A stretch of 64,000 nucleotides of DNA from Spirochaetota bacterium (GCA_040756435.1 JBFLZD010000001.1:103692-167691), one strand, 5' to 3'. Shown: positions 1 to 9,314, numbered from the stretch's first letter. Program-made: numbers and translations. The notes: generated from the letters alone by a model not told the origin.

Positions 1-66
1 GGTTATATCAATAATATCACCCTGCCCTTGGGTTGATAGAGATATATATTCAGTGATGGTACCCAT
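1..66 (-). CDS. YjbQ/UPF0047 family protein, N-terminal fragment
   Basis: The gene runs off the left edge; only the first 22 codons are visible. They start at an ATG at 64-66 and include the stretch STQGQGDIIDIT, which resembles the N-terminus of YjbQ proteins (small soluble proteins reported to have thiamine-phosphate-synthase-like activity). It begins 16 bases after the stop of the M24 gene on the same strand, so it is probably the last visible member of the TetR/SCP2/M24 operon. The assignment rests on a short N-terminal segment and is tentative. Confidence 0.55.
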   Translation of the reverse strand, partial: MGTITEYISLSTQGQGDIIDIT

Positions 67-82
67 AGAATTTTATACAAAG

Positions 83-1309
83 CTATTTAATTTCATCGAT
101 AGTTAACGGGTATTGTGATAAAGGTTCACAATAACCCTTATGAATTACAATTGGATTTTCATATCTGAATCCAATGTTATCCTGTGGGCATGCATATTGC
201 AAAGCACAGATTATTAATTCGTTTTCCTGATATACATGGTCAGGATTGGTCCAGAATGGGAAAGGCCCGTCATTTAATCCTATACGCCATTCATCACCCA
301 TCATCCCTATCCCATGTTCAAATCCAGGCACCATGTAATCAGCAAAGCCTTGCTCCTCTGCAAAAGCCATCATCTGTTCAGCTAATAGAGAAGGAGTTAT
401 TCCAGCTTTATAAGTTTTCAGTGTAAGGTTGACAATATCAAGAAAATTCTGTGCATGCCAGCGTTGCCGGTCAGTAACAGGTTCTATCAGATAATTATGT
501 GAATGATCCCCCAATCCTAACATAAACATTGCATGAATATCTACCATAAGAGGTTCCCCAGCAGCAATTTTTTTCCTTGTTGCAGGTGTGCAGGCCCCAC
601 CAGCAAGCCCTGTTCTATATCCTGATGCTATCTCATTTCCACCGGTATAACTCCATTCCCATTCGCTACCTTCTTTACGCATGGCATACGCTGCAAGGCC
701 AGCTATCTCAGTTTCAGTCATGCCTTTCCACCCACCGTTGCTGATAGCTTCATATACTGCTTTATGTCCTACATCAACTATACGGGATGCTTCCCGAAAC
801 CTGTTTATTGTTCCCTCATCTTTTATCATTGATAGTTTATCAATTATAGTATACGCATTGACCAGTTCAACATCTGGTAGGGCATCCCTGAATCGTTCAT
901 ATTCATAATGTGTCAGGTTTCCCTCAGGCAAATAATTAGACATGCCACTTTCTATCCCAACTCTTCCCTTTTTGTTTTTTAAAAGGTCTTTGATATAATC
1001 AGCAATAAGCTCAATCTGATCCTGACCACCCATTGGTGCAAAACCAAATACATGATCTTCATCTAACCATGTCTCGTCAGCTACTCTTGCTGCATCAATA
1101 ACAAAGGTAAACGCAGCTGGCATCCCTTCGTTAGGAATAACAACAAAACTTCTCCATGGGCAAAACGCATCTAAAGTCCAGGATAATGTTCGTAACCGGG
1201 AACCTAGATAAACATCAATATGTTCCTTTGCCATTTCCTGTTGGATAGCCTTGACTCTGCCAGGAAAGTCAATATAATAGGGCCCTTTATTTTCTAATCG
1301 TGATGTCAT
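83..1309 (-). CDS. M24-family (creatinase/Xaa-Pro aminopeptidase fold) protein
   Basis: A 408-residue protein with an N-terminal creatinase-type domain (about 1-165) and a C-terminal pita-bread M24 domain (about 170-400). Metal-ligand positions can be followed: an Asp in VDIHAMF, a second Asp eleven residues later in GLGDHSHN, a His in FEHGIG and a Glu in RYENPIV. The fourth ligand, usually Glu in an IEPG-like motif, reads ALQYA here, with Gln in place of Glu. The family includes dinuclear-metal aminopeptidases and metal-free creatinases, so the substrate cannot be assigned. GAGG lies about 8 bases before the ATG. The gene sits between SCP2 and yjbQ-like genes, 38 bases after the SCP2 stop, and is probably co-transcribed with them. 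Confidence 0.8.
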   Translation of the reverse strand: MTSRLENKGPYYIDFPGRVKAIQQEMAKEHIDVYLGSRLRTLSWTLDAFCPWRSFVVIPNEGMPAAFTFVIDAARVADETWLDEDHVFGFAPMGGQDQIELIADYIKDLLKNKKGRVGIESGMSNYLPEGNLTHYEYERFRDALPDVELVNAYTIIDKLSMIKDEGTINRFREASRIVDVGHKAVYEAISNGGWKGMTETEIAGLAAYAMRKEGSEWEWSYTGGNEIASGYRTGLAGGACTPATRKKIAAGEPLMVDIHAMFMLGLGDHSHNYLIEPVTDRQRWHAQNFLDIVNLTLKTYKAGITPSLLAEQMMAFAEEQGFADYMVPGFEHGIGMMGDEWRIGLNDGPFPFWTNPDHVYQENELIICALQYACPQDNIGFRYENPIVIHKGYCEPLSQYPLTIDEIK

Positions 1310-1347
1310 AGTGTATACCTCATAGTGTTATAATGTAGTGTGGTTAG

Positions 1348-1749
1348 TTAATATTGTGCAGGTATTTGTGATAATACTTTATTTAACCTGTCCGCTATAG
1401 CTGCTAATTTTAATGCTTTTACCATATTCCCTTTTAATTTTAATTTTCCTGTCATAAGAGCTTTTTGTGAACCTAACTCGGCTCTGGAAATCATGGCAAA
1501 AACCTGATAGTCACCGGATATGCGGAACTCAGCATCAGGTGGTTCACCCTCACCAAGGGCTAATGTGTCAAGCTTGCCATCAACAAATTTGAAAAAAAGA
1601 TATTTGTTTTTACCATCAGGGCAGTCTAAATAAATATTGGACATTGATGATGTGATAAAATTCATCTTTTCTGGTGTGAGTTCACTTTTCAGGCGACGTT
1701 CAGCTTCATCACGCCATTCCTTTGTTAAATACATTAATTCCTGGGGCAT
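1348..1749 (-). CDS. SCP2 sterol-carrier domain protein
   Basis: A 133-residue single-domain protein of the SCP-2 family. The visible family features are the strand-rich segment YLFFKFVDGKLDTLALGEG, the PDAEFRISGDYQVFAMI stretch, and the C-terminal motif with KALMTGKLKLKGNMVKALKL, in which the lipid-cavity helix carries the G-K-L-K-x-x-G-N pattern. SCP2 domains bind lipids or fatty acyl-CoA in the cytoplasm. A GGAGG-type site lies just before the ATG. The gene lies 35 bases downstream of the TetR gene and upstream of the M24 gene on the same strand, which suggests one TetR-controlled unit concerned with lipid or acyl-CoA metabolism (inference). Confidence 0.85.
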   Translation of the reverse strand: MPQELMYLTKEWRDEAERRLKSELTPEKMNFITSSMSNIYLDCPDGKNKYLFFKFVDGKLDTLALGEGEPPDAEFRISGDYQVFAMISRAELGSQKALMTGKLKLKGNMVKALKLAAIADRLNKVLSQIPAQY

Positions 1750-1784
1750 AAGACACCTCCTAAAAATAAAAAAATAGTATTGAA

Positions 1785-2366
1785 TTATTGTTTAAACAAA
1801 CCCTGAGTAATCAGTTCCAGTGTTTGCTCAAACATTGAACGCACATATTTTTCCTCACTCCGTATGTACATGCGGATAATAAACATCTTATAAATAGAAA
1901 AAATTGCCTTTGACATCGATGATATATCCACAGGTCTAAAAAGACCTTTTTCAATTCCCTCTTTTAAGATATTTTTTATCATGGTAACTGAATTATTATT
2001 AATACGTTCATAGGGGTCTTTATTAGTAAACATGGGGAATATATCAGGGTCATGTATTAGGATATTGCGAAATTCAGCATCCATGGATAAATACTCTACT
2101 GCTTTTTGGCACATAATAATAAATTTATCTCTGGGATCATGTTCATTTTGAATTGCCTGACGTACATAATTTTGCCAGCGCAATAGAGCAAATTCAACTG
2201 TCTTGTGGTACAGGTCCTTTTTATCTTTAACATATAAATACAGGTTACCTTTTGTCATGTTGAGCTCTCTGGCTATATCTTCGACGGTGGTTTTTTTATA
2301 CCCATATCTGGAAAAAACCTGAAGAGCAGCGGCATATATTTTTTCAGTGTTTTCTTTCTTTCTCAT
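1785..2366 (-). CDS. TetR/AcrR family transcriptional regulator
   Basis: A 193-residue regulator. Residues about 8-55 form the TetR helix-turn-helix, with the pattern AALQVFSRYGYKKTTVEDIA followed by NLYLYVKDKKDLY. The rest is an all-helical ligand-binding domain without further recognisable specificity. It is the first gene of a minus-strand operon (SCP2, M24, YjbQ) and is divergent from the acyl-CoA synthetase at 2675. A 29-base inverted repeat lies just upstream of its start, consistent with autoregulation. An acyl-CoA or fatty-acid ligand would fit the neighbours but is inference. Confidence 0.9.
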   Translation of the reverse strand: MRKKENTEKIYAAALQVFSRYGYKKTTVEDIARELNMTKGNLYLYVKDKKDLYHKTVEFALLRWQNYVRQAIQNEHDPRDKFIIMCQKAVEYLSMDAEFRNILIHDPDIFPMFTNKDPYERINNNSVTMIKNILKEGIEKGLFRPVDISSMSKAIFSIYKMFIIRMYIRSEEKYVRSMFEQTLELITQGLFKQ

Positions 2367-2379
2367 AACATAACTAAAT

Positions 2380-2408
2380 AAATGAACAATATGTTAATAT
2401 GTTCATTT
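2380..2408. promoter_or_regulatory. Inverted repeat, probable TetR operator
   Basis: Arms AAATGAACA (2380-2388) and TGTTCATTT (2400-2408) are perfect inverted repeats separated by 11 AT-rich bases. They lie 14 bases upstream of the tetR start codon in the divergent region shared with the acyl-CoA synthetase gene. Position and symmetry are typical of a TetR-family operator; binding itself is inferred. Confidence 0.6.
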
Positions 2409-2674
2409 ATAATTTATACCTGAATATGTCAATGATAAAATTAATAAGTAAATAAAAAAAGTATCCAATTAAAAGTTGTTTGTGATTAAAAAGTTAAAGA
2501 TTGAATATTCATACATACATCAGTGTTTAGAAAAATTACATTTTATTTTCATAGTAGCCAGCTGGGAAAATAACAAAAAATAATATAACTAATATTAAAA
2601 ATGTTGACTATAAAAATATGTCTATAACATAGTGCTATATATGTATTATTGTATGATAAGGATATGAGGAATTT

Positions 2675-4792
2675 ATGAAAACATTTTTTTATCCCAAAAG
2701 TATGGTTGTTGTAGGTGTTTCTCTGACAAAGATTAATTTAGGTAAGATTATACTTCTTAACAATCTCCAGCAAGCGTATACAGGAAAGCTGTATGGTGTA
2801 AGTACACAGGAAGGCCAGATTGAAGGAATACCAGTATATAAAGATATCCTTGATTTGCCTGAAACACCTGATGTTGCCATTATCATTACGCCAGCAAAAA
2901 CAGTTCCTGAACAGCTGGAAAAATGTGGCAAAAAAGGGATACAGCATGTGGTCATAGAATCGGGTGGCTTCAGTGAATATTCACAAGCAGAGCAATCATT
3001 GGAACAACAGGTTCTTGCGATAGCCAACAGGTATGGGATAAAAATTATTGGTCCTAATTGTATTGGTACCATCAACTTTGAAGAACGGATGTTCATGCCG
3101 TTTGCATTTTTCCGTAAAGAATTAGTTGCAGGTGAAGTTTCAATGATTTCCCAGAGTGGTGGTGTTGGTAATACCTATCTGCATGCATTGCCTGAAAATC
3201 ACATATTTATCAATAAATTTGTAAGCATTGGCAATAAACTCATGCTGGATGAGGTGGATTTTCTCAATTATTTTGTCAATGATGATGAAGCAACCAGAAT
3301 TATTATATGCTACTTAGAAGGATTTAACCGGGGAAGGGAATTTTTTGATATAGCTCGTGCATCAGAAAAACCAATTATAGTACACAAATCAAACAGATCT
3401 CCAATTAGTGCAAAGATTGCTCAATCACATACAACAGCACTGTCAGCAAGCGATGCTGTTGTTGATGCTGCATTTGCGCAGGCAGGCGTCATACGTGCTG
3501 AAGATGAAGAGGAGGTTATTCTGGCTGTGAAAGCAATGCAGCTTCCACCCATGAAAGGAAGGAATGTGGCAGTATTGTCACGTTCAGGTGGGCATGCAGT
3601 TATTTCCGCTGATGCATGTTCCAAGTATAATTTTAATCTTATTACGTTCCCTGAAAGCTATATTGATACAATCCGCAGCCTCTACAAAACACGAGTCATT
3701 TCACATCAAAATCCACTGGATTTAGGTGAGATATTTGATTATACAATATTTGGCAAAATTGTTGAAGAGACCATTAAATTAGATGAGGTTGATGGCATTT
3801 TATTTAATCATCTATACCAGTCTGAATATGAAGCTGGCATGTCACGCACATTCCTTGATACAGTAGAACGACTGGTGCGTGTATATAACAAACCAGTCAT
3901 GGTGGCAATGATTTCTGATGCTAAAGAAATGCTTGATATTAATATGAACCATCCAATGCCAATTTTTAATACACCATACAGCGCTGCACATGCACTTGCT
4001 ATATCTGCTGATTACTATCAAAAAAAGGCAATGCGCAATAACAGAGGCATCGTTGACACTACCATAATGAAAGCAGTTAAAACTCACATCCCATATTTTG
4101 ATACAATAGGAAAGGAAAACAGGGACCCACTTTTACATGAATCCATACAATTTTGTAGGTCTATTGGGGTACCGATAGTTAATGGAATATTGATCCAATC
4201 AGCAGAGGAAATTGAAAAAACAGAATTTCAATTCCCGATCGCTGCCAAGATAGTATCGCCGGATGCCATTCATAAAACTGAGGTTGAAGGTGTTAAACTT
4301 AACATTCAAACCAAAGACCAACTCAAAGATGTTTTTGAAGAAATGAAAAAATCATTATACGATTATAATCCCAATGCAGTGTTTTCTGGTGTGTATGTGC
4401 ACACCATGGCACCGGGTGGAACAGAATTTTTTGTAGGAGCTAAAAAAGATCCAGTTTTTGGGCCGATAGTTGTTGCTGGATTGGGAGGTATTTATATTGA
4501 GCTATTCAAGGATGTATCTATTCGACTTGCTCCTGTTACAAGGGTAGAAGCATTGGAGATGATACAGGAGTTGAAAGCAGCACGGTTGTTTGAAGGGTTC
4601 AGAGGTAAGGAGCCACTTGACGCCCATGCATTCAGTGATGTCATCGTGACACTGAGTCAAGCAATAGCTTCAATTGAAGAAATTTTAGATATTGAATGCA
4701 ATCCCGTTATGGTGTATTCACATGGGTGTATGGCTGTTGATGCGCGAATCTTTTTGCAAAAGCAGAAAGTTGCATCACCAACATCATTGTAG
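2675..4792 (+). CDS. ADP-forming (NDP-forming) acyl-CoA synthetase, fused alpha-beta
   Basis: A 705-residue enzyme of the acetate-CoA ligase (ADP-forming) superfamily, which interconverts acyl-CoA + ADP + Pi with acid + CoA + ATP. Order of domains: CoA-binding Rossmann domain (about 1-130, MVVVGVSLTKINLGKI), succinyl-CoA-ligase-like domains (about 140-450, containing GPNCIGTINF, SQSGGVGNTYL and the SHTTAL loop with the expected phospho-histidine), then an ATP-grasp domain (about 480-700, with AAKIVSPDAIHKTEVEGVKL and VVAGLGGIYIELFKDV). The fused alpha-beta layout is common in bacteria. It is divergent from the TetR operon and followed by a strong terminator, so it is probably a single-gene unit. 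The acyl substrate is unknown. Confidence 0.9.
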   Translation: MKTFFYPKSMVVVGVSLTKINLGKIILLNNLQQAYTGKLYGVSTQEGQIEGIPVYKDILDLPETPDVAIIITPAKTVPEQLEKCGKKGIQHVVIESGGFSEYSQAEQSLEQQVLAIANRYGIKIIGPNCIGTINFEERMFMPFAFFRKELVAGEVSMISQSGGVGNTYLHALPENHIFINKFVSIGNKLMLDEVDFLNYFVNDDEATRIIICYLEGFNRGREFFDIARASEKPIIVHKSNRSPISAKIAQSHTTALSASDAVVDAAFAQAGVIRAEDEEEVILAVKAMQLPPMKGRNVAVLSRSGGHAVISADACSKYNFNLITFPESYIDTIRSLYKTRVISHQNPLDLGEIFDYTIFGKIVEETIKLDEVDGILFNHLYQSEYEAGMSRTFLDTVERLVRVYNKPVMVAMISDAKEMLDINMNHPMPIFNTPYSAAHALAISADYYQKKAMRNNRGIVDTTIMKAVKTHIPYFDTIGKENRDPLLHESIQFCRSIGVPIVNGILIQSAEEIEKTEFQFPIAAKIVSPDAIHKTEVEGVKLNIQTKDQLKDVFEEMKKSLYDYNPNAVFSGVYVHTMAPGGTEFFVGAKKDPVFGPIVVAGLGGIYIELFKDVSIRLAPVTRVEALEMIQELKAARLFEGFRGKEPLDAHAFSDVIVTLSQAIASIEEILDIECNPVMVYSHGCMAVDARIFLQKQKVASPTSL

Positions 4793-4816
4793 AATAATCG
4801 TAACCGAGAATAGAAT

Positions 4817-4856
4817 AAACCCGCCTTAACAATACTAAAGGGCGGGTTTTTTATTT
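4817..4856 (+). terminator. Rho-independent terminator after the acyl-CoA synthetase
   Basis: AAACCCGCC at 4817-4825 pairs with GGCGGGTTT at 4841-4849 around a short loop, and is followed by a T-rich tract. It starts 24 bases after the stop codon of the acyl-CoA synthetase. Confidence 0.9.
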
Positions 4857-4966
4857 TGTTACAATTTTTTTGATACCGTAAATACGCTTGAAGAGATAGT
4901 TATTACCAAATATAATTTTGGAATGACATGCATAAAATCAACGTTTCAAAATATGTATTCTATACA

Positions 4967-5235
4967 CTAATTATTCCTAAATGTGGAAATTTGAATAAAA
5001 TGTAAAATAGTGTACACCGGGGGTGTCCCAAAAGACACCTTATTGCAATTACTTTGCCTTCCTGTCATTGCGAGGAACGAAGTGACGAAGCAATCTTATC
5101 TTGTGCGGCATTGAGATTGCTTCGCTACGCTCGCAATGACATTTCATCCGCGTCATTGCTATCCACACGGTTTGTTTTGACACGGCTCCGGTGTGCACTA
5201 TATTCAGTATGAAATTTTTTAAGGAATTATTGCTG
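4967..5235. mobile_element. Palindromic mobile element, long form (copy 1)
   Basis: A 269-base non-coding element. Its outer arms (about 4967-5018 and 5190-5235) are imperfect inverted repeats meeting at GTGTACACC. The identical sequence GTATTCTATACA lies immediately outside it at 4955-4966 and at 5235-5246 (its first G overlaps the element's last base), an 11-12 base target duplication. Between the arms lies a 171-base module (5019-5189) that begins GGGGGTGTCCC and contains TCATTGCGAGGAACG-type hairpins. No ORF of note is inside. Other copies are at 15801 and 56214. Confidence 0.8.
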
Positions 5236-5410
5236 TATTCTATACAGGATTTCAAAAAAAATACCTATAGAATAATAAAATTACAGGTATACAATAAAAA
5301 AAGATTGATTTTAATTTCAGGCATAATAATATCGTTATCGATATATTGTCGAGTACATATCGCTATTCATCCTGATGAAAGGATATTATTACCTGTGGGG
5401 AGGAAACAGC

Positions 5411-6793
5411 ATGGAATACACAGTTGAAAAGTTACCGTTATGGAAAAAGATCATCTATGCTTTAGGGCAGTTAGGATGGTCATTAGCTTCATTCAGTGTT
5501 GGTAATTTATTAATATATTTTTATCTGCCACCAGAGTCAGCTGATAAAGCAATATTTCCGGCATATATCTACCAGGGGTATGTGATTGGAGTGCTAACGA
5601 TTATTGGACTAATCTACGCCTTTGGAAGGCTGTGGGATGCTATAACCGATCCAATAATTGCAACAATGTCTGATAGGTCACGTTCACCATTTGGACGAAG
5701 ACGAAAATTTTTAGCCATTGGCGCATTCCCCTTTGCAATACTGGGAATGTTAGCGTTTATGCCACCGGTGAATGCTCTGTCACCATGGAATGCTGTATGG
5801 CTTTTTATAGTTGTAACGCTATTTTACTGGTTTATGACTATGTATGTAACGCCATTTTTTGCCTGGCTTTCTGAATTGGGACACAATCCCAAAGAACGGT
5901 TGTTTTTAAGTACGTTGATTTCAATAACCTGGGCTATAGGATTTGCCATTGGTTCGCAGGCAGTTGCATTACAGTCATTATTTGAACAAAGCTATGGCTA
6001 CAGTTCAACAAAAGCATTTCAGGTTGTGATGATACTATTCAGTGGCGTATCACTGGTGTTGATGTATTTGCCGGTTATTTTTATTGATGAACGGCGATAT
6101 TGTGAGCCCAATGTTTCCAATGAGGGTACCTTTGAGGCAGTACGTTCAGCATTTAAGAATAAAAATTTCTTATATTTTACTATCTCAGATTTAGCGTACT
6201 GGGTTGCACTTACATTCATTACAACTGGTTTAGTGTACTATGTAACAGTGTTACTTGAGCTGGATAAGGCTGTGTATTCTCAATATATGATTATTTTGTT
6301 TGCATTGAGTTTTCTATTCTATGTTCCGGTAAACTTGATAGCACAGAAGATAGGGAAGAAAAAGCTACTGGTGTTTGCATTTGTGCTGTATTCATCGGTG
6401 TATGTGGTGGCATCCATGTTAGGATGGTTCCCAATTGATAAAAATGTACAGGGCTTGATCATCATTGTTATGACGTCTTTACCATTAGCTATTTTTGGAA
6501 TTTTACCCAATGCTATCATTGCTGATATTGCTGAAGCGGATGGGATACAAACAGGCAATTTTAAAGCTGGGATTTTCTTTGGAGCACGTACCTTCATGTC
6601 AAAGATGGGTCAGATGATTGCTGCACTTTTATTCCCATCACTCATATTACTGGGAAAAACACCACAGAATGATATAGGTGTACGATTAACGTGTGCTGTG
6701 GCATTTGTATTCTGTATTGCCGGATTAATTCTTTTCTTAAAGTATGATGAAAAGAAGGTTCTTGAGATACTGGCAACAAAAGAAAAGGTGTAA
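5411..6793 (+). CDS. MFS transporter, GPH/MelB-type sugar:cation symporter
   Basis: A 460-residue integral membrane protein with about twelve predicted hydrophobic segments. The N-terminal region carries the GPH-family signature around GRLWDAITDPIIATMSDRS, with the basic loop RSPFGRRRKF, both typical of MelB/GPH sodium- or proton-coupled symporters for glycosides and related substrates. The ATG at 5411 is chosen over the upstream in-frame ATG at 5375 because GGGGAGGAAACAGC directly precedes it. It follows the mobile element by about 175 bases and stands alone. The substrate is not predictable. Confidence 0.85.
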   Translation: MEYTVEKLPLWKKIIYALGQLGWSLASFSVGNLLIYFYLPPESADKAIFPAYIYQGYVIGVLTIIGLIYAFGRLWDAITDPIIATMSDRSRSPFGRRRKFLAIGAFPFAILGMLAFMPPVNALSPWNAVWLFIVVTLFYWFMTMYVTPFFAWLSELGHNPKERLFLSTLISITWAIGFAIGSQAVALQSLFEQSYGYSSTKAFQVVMILFSGVSLVLMYLPVIFIDERRYCEPNVSNEGTFEAVRSAFKNKNFLYFTISDLAYWVALTFITTGLVYYVTVLLELDKAVYSQYMIILFALSFLFYVPVNLIAQKIGKKKLLVFAFVLYSSVYVVASMLGWFPIDKNVQGLIIIVMTSLPLAIFGILPNAIIADIAEADGIQTGNFKAGIFFGARTFMSKMGQMIAALLFPSLILLGKTPQNDIGVRLTCAVAFVFCIAGLILFLKYDEKKVLEILATKEKV

Positions 6794-6829
6794 TTTGTAA
6801 TTATTGAAATTTAAGACATTTTGCTTGGG

Positions 6830-6865
6830 CACTTTCTTTTGTTTCCGCCGGGACAAAAGAAAGTG
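6830..6865. repeat. Perfect 13-bp hairpin downstream of the symporter
   Basis: CACTTTCTTTTGT at 6830-6842 is exactly complementary to ACAAAAGAAAGTG at 6853-6865, with a ten-base GC-rich loop. It lies 36 bases after the symporter stop codon. No T tract follows on either strand, so it is not a standard terminator; it may be an mRNA 3'-end structure or a repeat remnant. Confidence 0.6.
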
Positions 6866-7135
6866 CATAGCAATATAAAGGCATTTTTTAAAAAATTGCT
6901 TATGAGATGTAGAGTAAGCTAAAAGACGTACGCAAAAAAGGAAAGAATACAATAAATATACGGGTAAAAGACTCGCTATTTTTAACTGATGAAAATTCTC
7001 ATTTTGTGGATAACAGTAAACTTGGCACAAGGTTAAAGGATAGCAATCCTGGTATGAGGTTTTACAAAAACAACTGAATGGCGCAATTCTTATTGGAACG
7101 TGCATTGCTTAACAGGAGATGATGCAATTAAGTAT
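6866..7135. other. Intergenic stretch without recognised features
   Basis: No convincing coding sequence or RNA was seen here. Short open frames lack ribosome sites and family resemblance. A candidate promoter lies at its right end. Confidence 0.5.
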
Positions 7136-7164
7136 TTGACAAATAGTTTTGCCATTTACACAAT
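7136..7164 (+). promoter_or_regulatory. Candidate sigma-70 promoter for the START/XPB operon
   Basis: A perfect -35 TTGACA (7136-7141) is followed after 17 bases by CACAAT (7159-7164), a four-of-six match to the -10 consensus. It lies 33 bases before the first gene of the three-gene operon. Confidence 0.4.
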
Positions 7165-7196
7165 ACCATTTGCACTTTAGTATTGTGTGATGGAGT

Positions 7197-7628
7197 ATGA
7201 TAAAAATAAATGTATCACAATCCTATAACTCTTCTGCTGCTGAAGTTTTTGCAGCACTTGACCATATTAATAAACTGGCACGGGTGAAGGCTGATTTAAA
7301 GAACTATCGCATTGCTCGTGATGAGGAAGGATTGCAGCTTATTGATGTGGATGTGCGTTTTATTATTAAGCGCTACCCACTGCGGCTTAAGTACACTGCT
7401 GTTCCCTTTAAATACTGTGAGCTCAAAATGCTGAAAGGAGCTTTGAAGCAGTACGAATACAGGTATACCGTTATGGAAGATACTGTGTCTGCAACGGTTA
7501 CTATTGAGTGTTCAATCAGGTTGCCGTTGAGATATTTTATTGTTGCACCGCTTCTTAGAGCTATACTAAAACGCAGAATCAAAAAAGAATTAACGTTGCT
7601 AGGAAAAATATTACACACTACACTATAA
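7197..7628 (+). CDS. START/SRPBCC-like small protein
   Basis: A 143-residue protein whose N-terminus (INVSQSYNSSAAEVFAALDHIN) matches the opening strand and helix of SRPBCC/START-like lipid or polyketide-binding folds. The remainder alternates strands, consistent with the helix-grip fold, and ends in a basic helix. No catalytic residues are identifiable and the ligand is unknown. It is the first gene of a tight cluster with the XPB helicase, whose start lies only three bases after this stop. Assignment is by pattern only. Confidence 0.6.
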   Translation: MIKINVSQSYNSSAAEVFAALDHINKLARVKADLKNYRIARDEEGLQLIDVDVRFIIKRYPLRLKYTAVPFKYCELKMLKGALKQYEYRYTVMEDTVSATVTIECSIRLPLRYFIVAPLLRAILKRRIKKELTLLGKILHTTL

Positions 7629-7631
7629 CAC

Positions 7632-9314
7632 ATGACAAAACCACTTATCGTCCAGAGCGACAATACGCTACTACTTGAGGTAGATAATCCCCTGTATGAA
7701 GAGGTGAGGGATGCAATTTTGCCTTTTGCTGAGCTTGAAAAAAGCCCCGAGCATATCCACACCTACCGTATAACGCCGTTATCGTTGTGGAATGCAGCCT
7801 CAGCTGGCCTTAGTACAAAAGAAATCCTGGAGCGTATTGAGCGATACTCGCGCTATTCTGTTCCTGCAATAGTTATCACCACCATCAAAGAGCAGATGGA
7901 TCGCTATGGTTTGCTTACCCTGATAAAGCGTGGTGATACCCTCATCCTGCAATCTGATGATGTGCATATTATACGGGAGATAGCTACCCATAAACAGATT
8001 CAGAAATTTATTGAAGGGCAGCTTTCTGAGTATGAAATACGCGTAAAGCCTCACAATCGCGGGCATATAAAACAGGCGTTAATAAAGATTGGATTTCCCG
8101 TTGAAGATAAAGCGGGATACGTTGATGGTGATCCCTGCCCATTTGAGTTGCGAACTGTTACAGCCAGTGGCATGCCGTTTGAGATTCGTGATTATCAGAA
8201 GAATGCAATTGATAGTTTCTATCGCTCAGGAAGTGAAGAGGGTGGAAGCGGTGTGGTTGTGCTGCCCTGTGGTGCAGGCAAAACTATCGTTGGTATTGGC
8301 ATTATGCACCGGTATCAAACAAAGACGCTCATCTGTGTTACCAACACCGTTGCGCTTCGCCAGTGGATTGATGAGCTATTGGATAAAACTACATTGACTA
8401 AAGATATGATTGCTGAGTATTCCGGTGATAGCAAAGACATTAAACCGGTAACTATCGCCACCTATAATATTTTGACATACCGCCGTAAAAAAGAAGATGA
8501 ATTCAAGCATTTTGGCCTGTTTACACAGAATAACTGGGGCTTAATCATTTACGATGAAGTGCACCTTTTGCCAGCCCCCGTATTTAGAATGACTGCCGAG
8601 ATACAGTCAAAGCGCCGTTTGGGGCTTACTGCCACACTGGTGCGTGAGGATGGACTGGAAACAGACGTGTTTAGCCTCATTGGGCCAAAAAAATTTGATA
8701 TGCCCTGGAAGATGCTTGAAGAATGTAGGTGGATTGCAAAGGCTATCTGTACCGAGGTGCGTATTGAATTGCCCGAAAGCTTGCGCTATCAGTATACGGT
8801 TGCCGGCGATAGGCAAAAGTTTAGAATTGCTTCGGAGAATGAAAAAAAACTGCATTATGTGGAGCAATTATTAAAGGCTCACCCCAATGACCGTGTTCTT
8901 ATCATTGGGCAATATATTGACCAGTTAGAAAAGATTCAGGAGCGTTTTTCATTTCCGCTTATTACCGGAAGCACTCCCATAAAAGAACGCGAGGAACTGT
9001 ATAAACAATTTAAACAGGGTGCCATTACACGGCTTATTGTTTCAAAGGTTGCAAATTTTTCTATAGATCTTCCTGATGCCAATGTTGCCATTCAGGTTTC
9101 CGGTACGTTTGGTTCACGCCAGGAAGAGGCACAGCGTTTGGGGCGCATCCTTCGTCCAAAGCCGGGGGACAACACGGCGTATTTTTATTCGCTCATAACG
9201 GCACACACCGTTGAGGAAAATTTTGCGCACAACCGCCAGCTTTTCTTAACAGAGCAGGGGTATACCTACATCATCATGAATGAAAGCATGTTCCATGAAA
9301 AGTTTAGTTCTTAG
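7632..9314 (+). CDS. XPB/Rad25-type DNA helicase
   Basis: A 560-residue SF2 helicase. An N-terminal helicase-C_3-like domain (about 1-165) precedes the core: PCGAGKT (motif I), DEVH (motif II), LGLTATLVREDG (motif III) in RecA domain 1, and an RecA domain 2 ending with QEEAQRLGRILRP (motif VI). This order matches bacterial and archaeal XPB proteins, ATP-dependent 3'-5' DNA translocases implicated in repair. The gene overlaps the DUF4015 gene by about 20 bases, indicating translational coupling. Bacterial XPB occurs in spirochaetes and actinobacteria among others, which supports but does not prove the taxonomic guess. Confidence 0.92.
   Translation: MTKPLIVQSDNTLLLEVDNPLYEEVRDAILPFAELEKSPEHIHTYRITPLSLWNAASAGLSTKEILERIERYSRYSVPAIVITTIKEQMDRYGLLTLIKRGDTLILQSDDVHIIREIATHKQIQKFIEGQLSEYEIRVKPHNRGHIKQALIKIGFPVEDKAGYVDGDPCPFELRTVTASGMPFEIRDYQKNAIDSFYRSGSEEGGSGVVVLPCGAGKTIVGIGIMHRYQTKTLICVTNTVALRQWIDELLDKTTLTKDMIAEYSGDSKDIKPVTIATYNILTYRRKKEDEFKHFGLFTQNNWGLIIYDEVHLLPAPVFRMTAEIQSKRRLGLTATLVREDGLETDVFSLIGPKKFDMPWKMLEECRWIAKAICTEVRIELPESLRYQYTVAGDRQKFRIASENEKKLHYVEQLLKAHPNDRVLIIGQYIDQLEKIQERFSFPLITGSTPIKEREELYKQFKQGAITRLIVSKVANFSIDLPDANVAIQVSGTFGSRQEEAQRLGRILRPKPGDNTAYFYSLITAHTVEENFAHNRQLFLTEQGYTYIIMNESMFHEKFSS

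Noticed and set aside
5049..5255. Short open frame within the mobile element on the minus strand as a gene
   Set aside because: It lies wholly in repeat sequence, the peptide derives from hairpin units, and the same sequence in other copies is not open in the same way.
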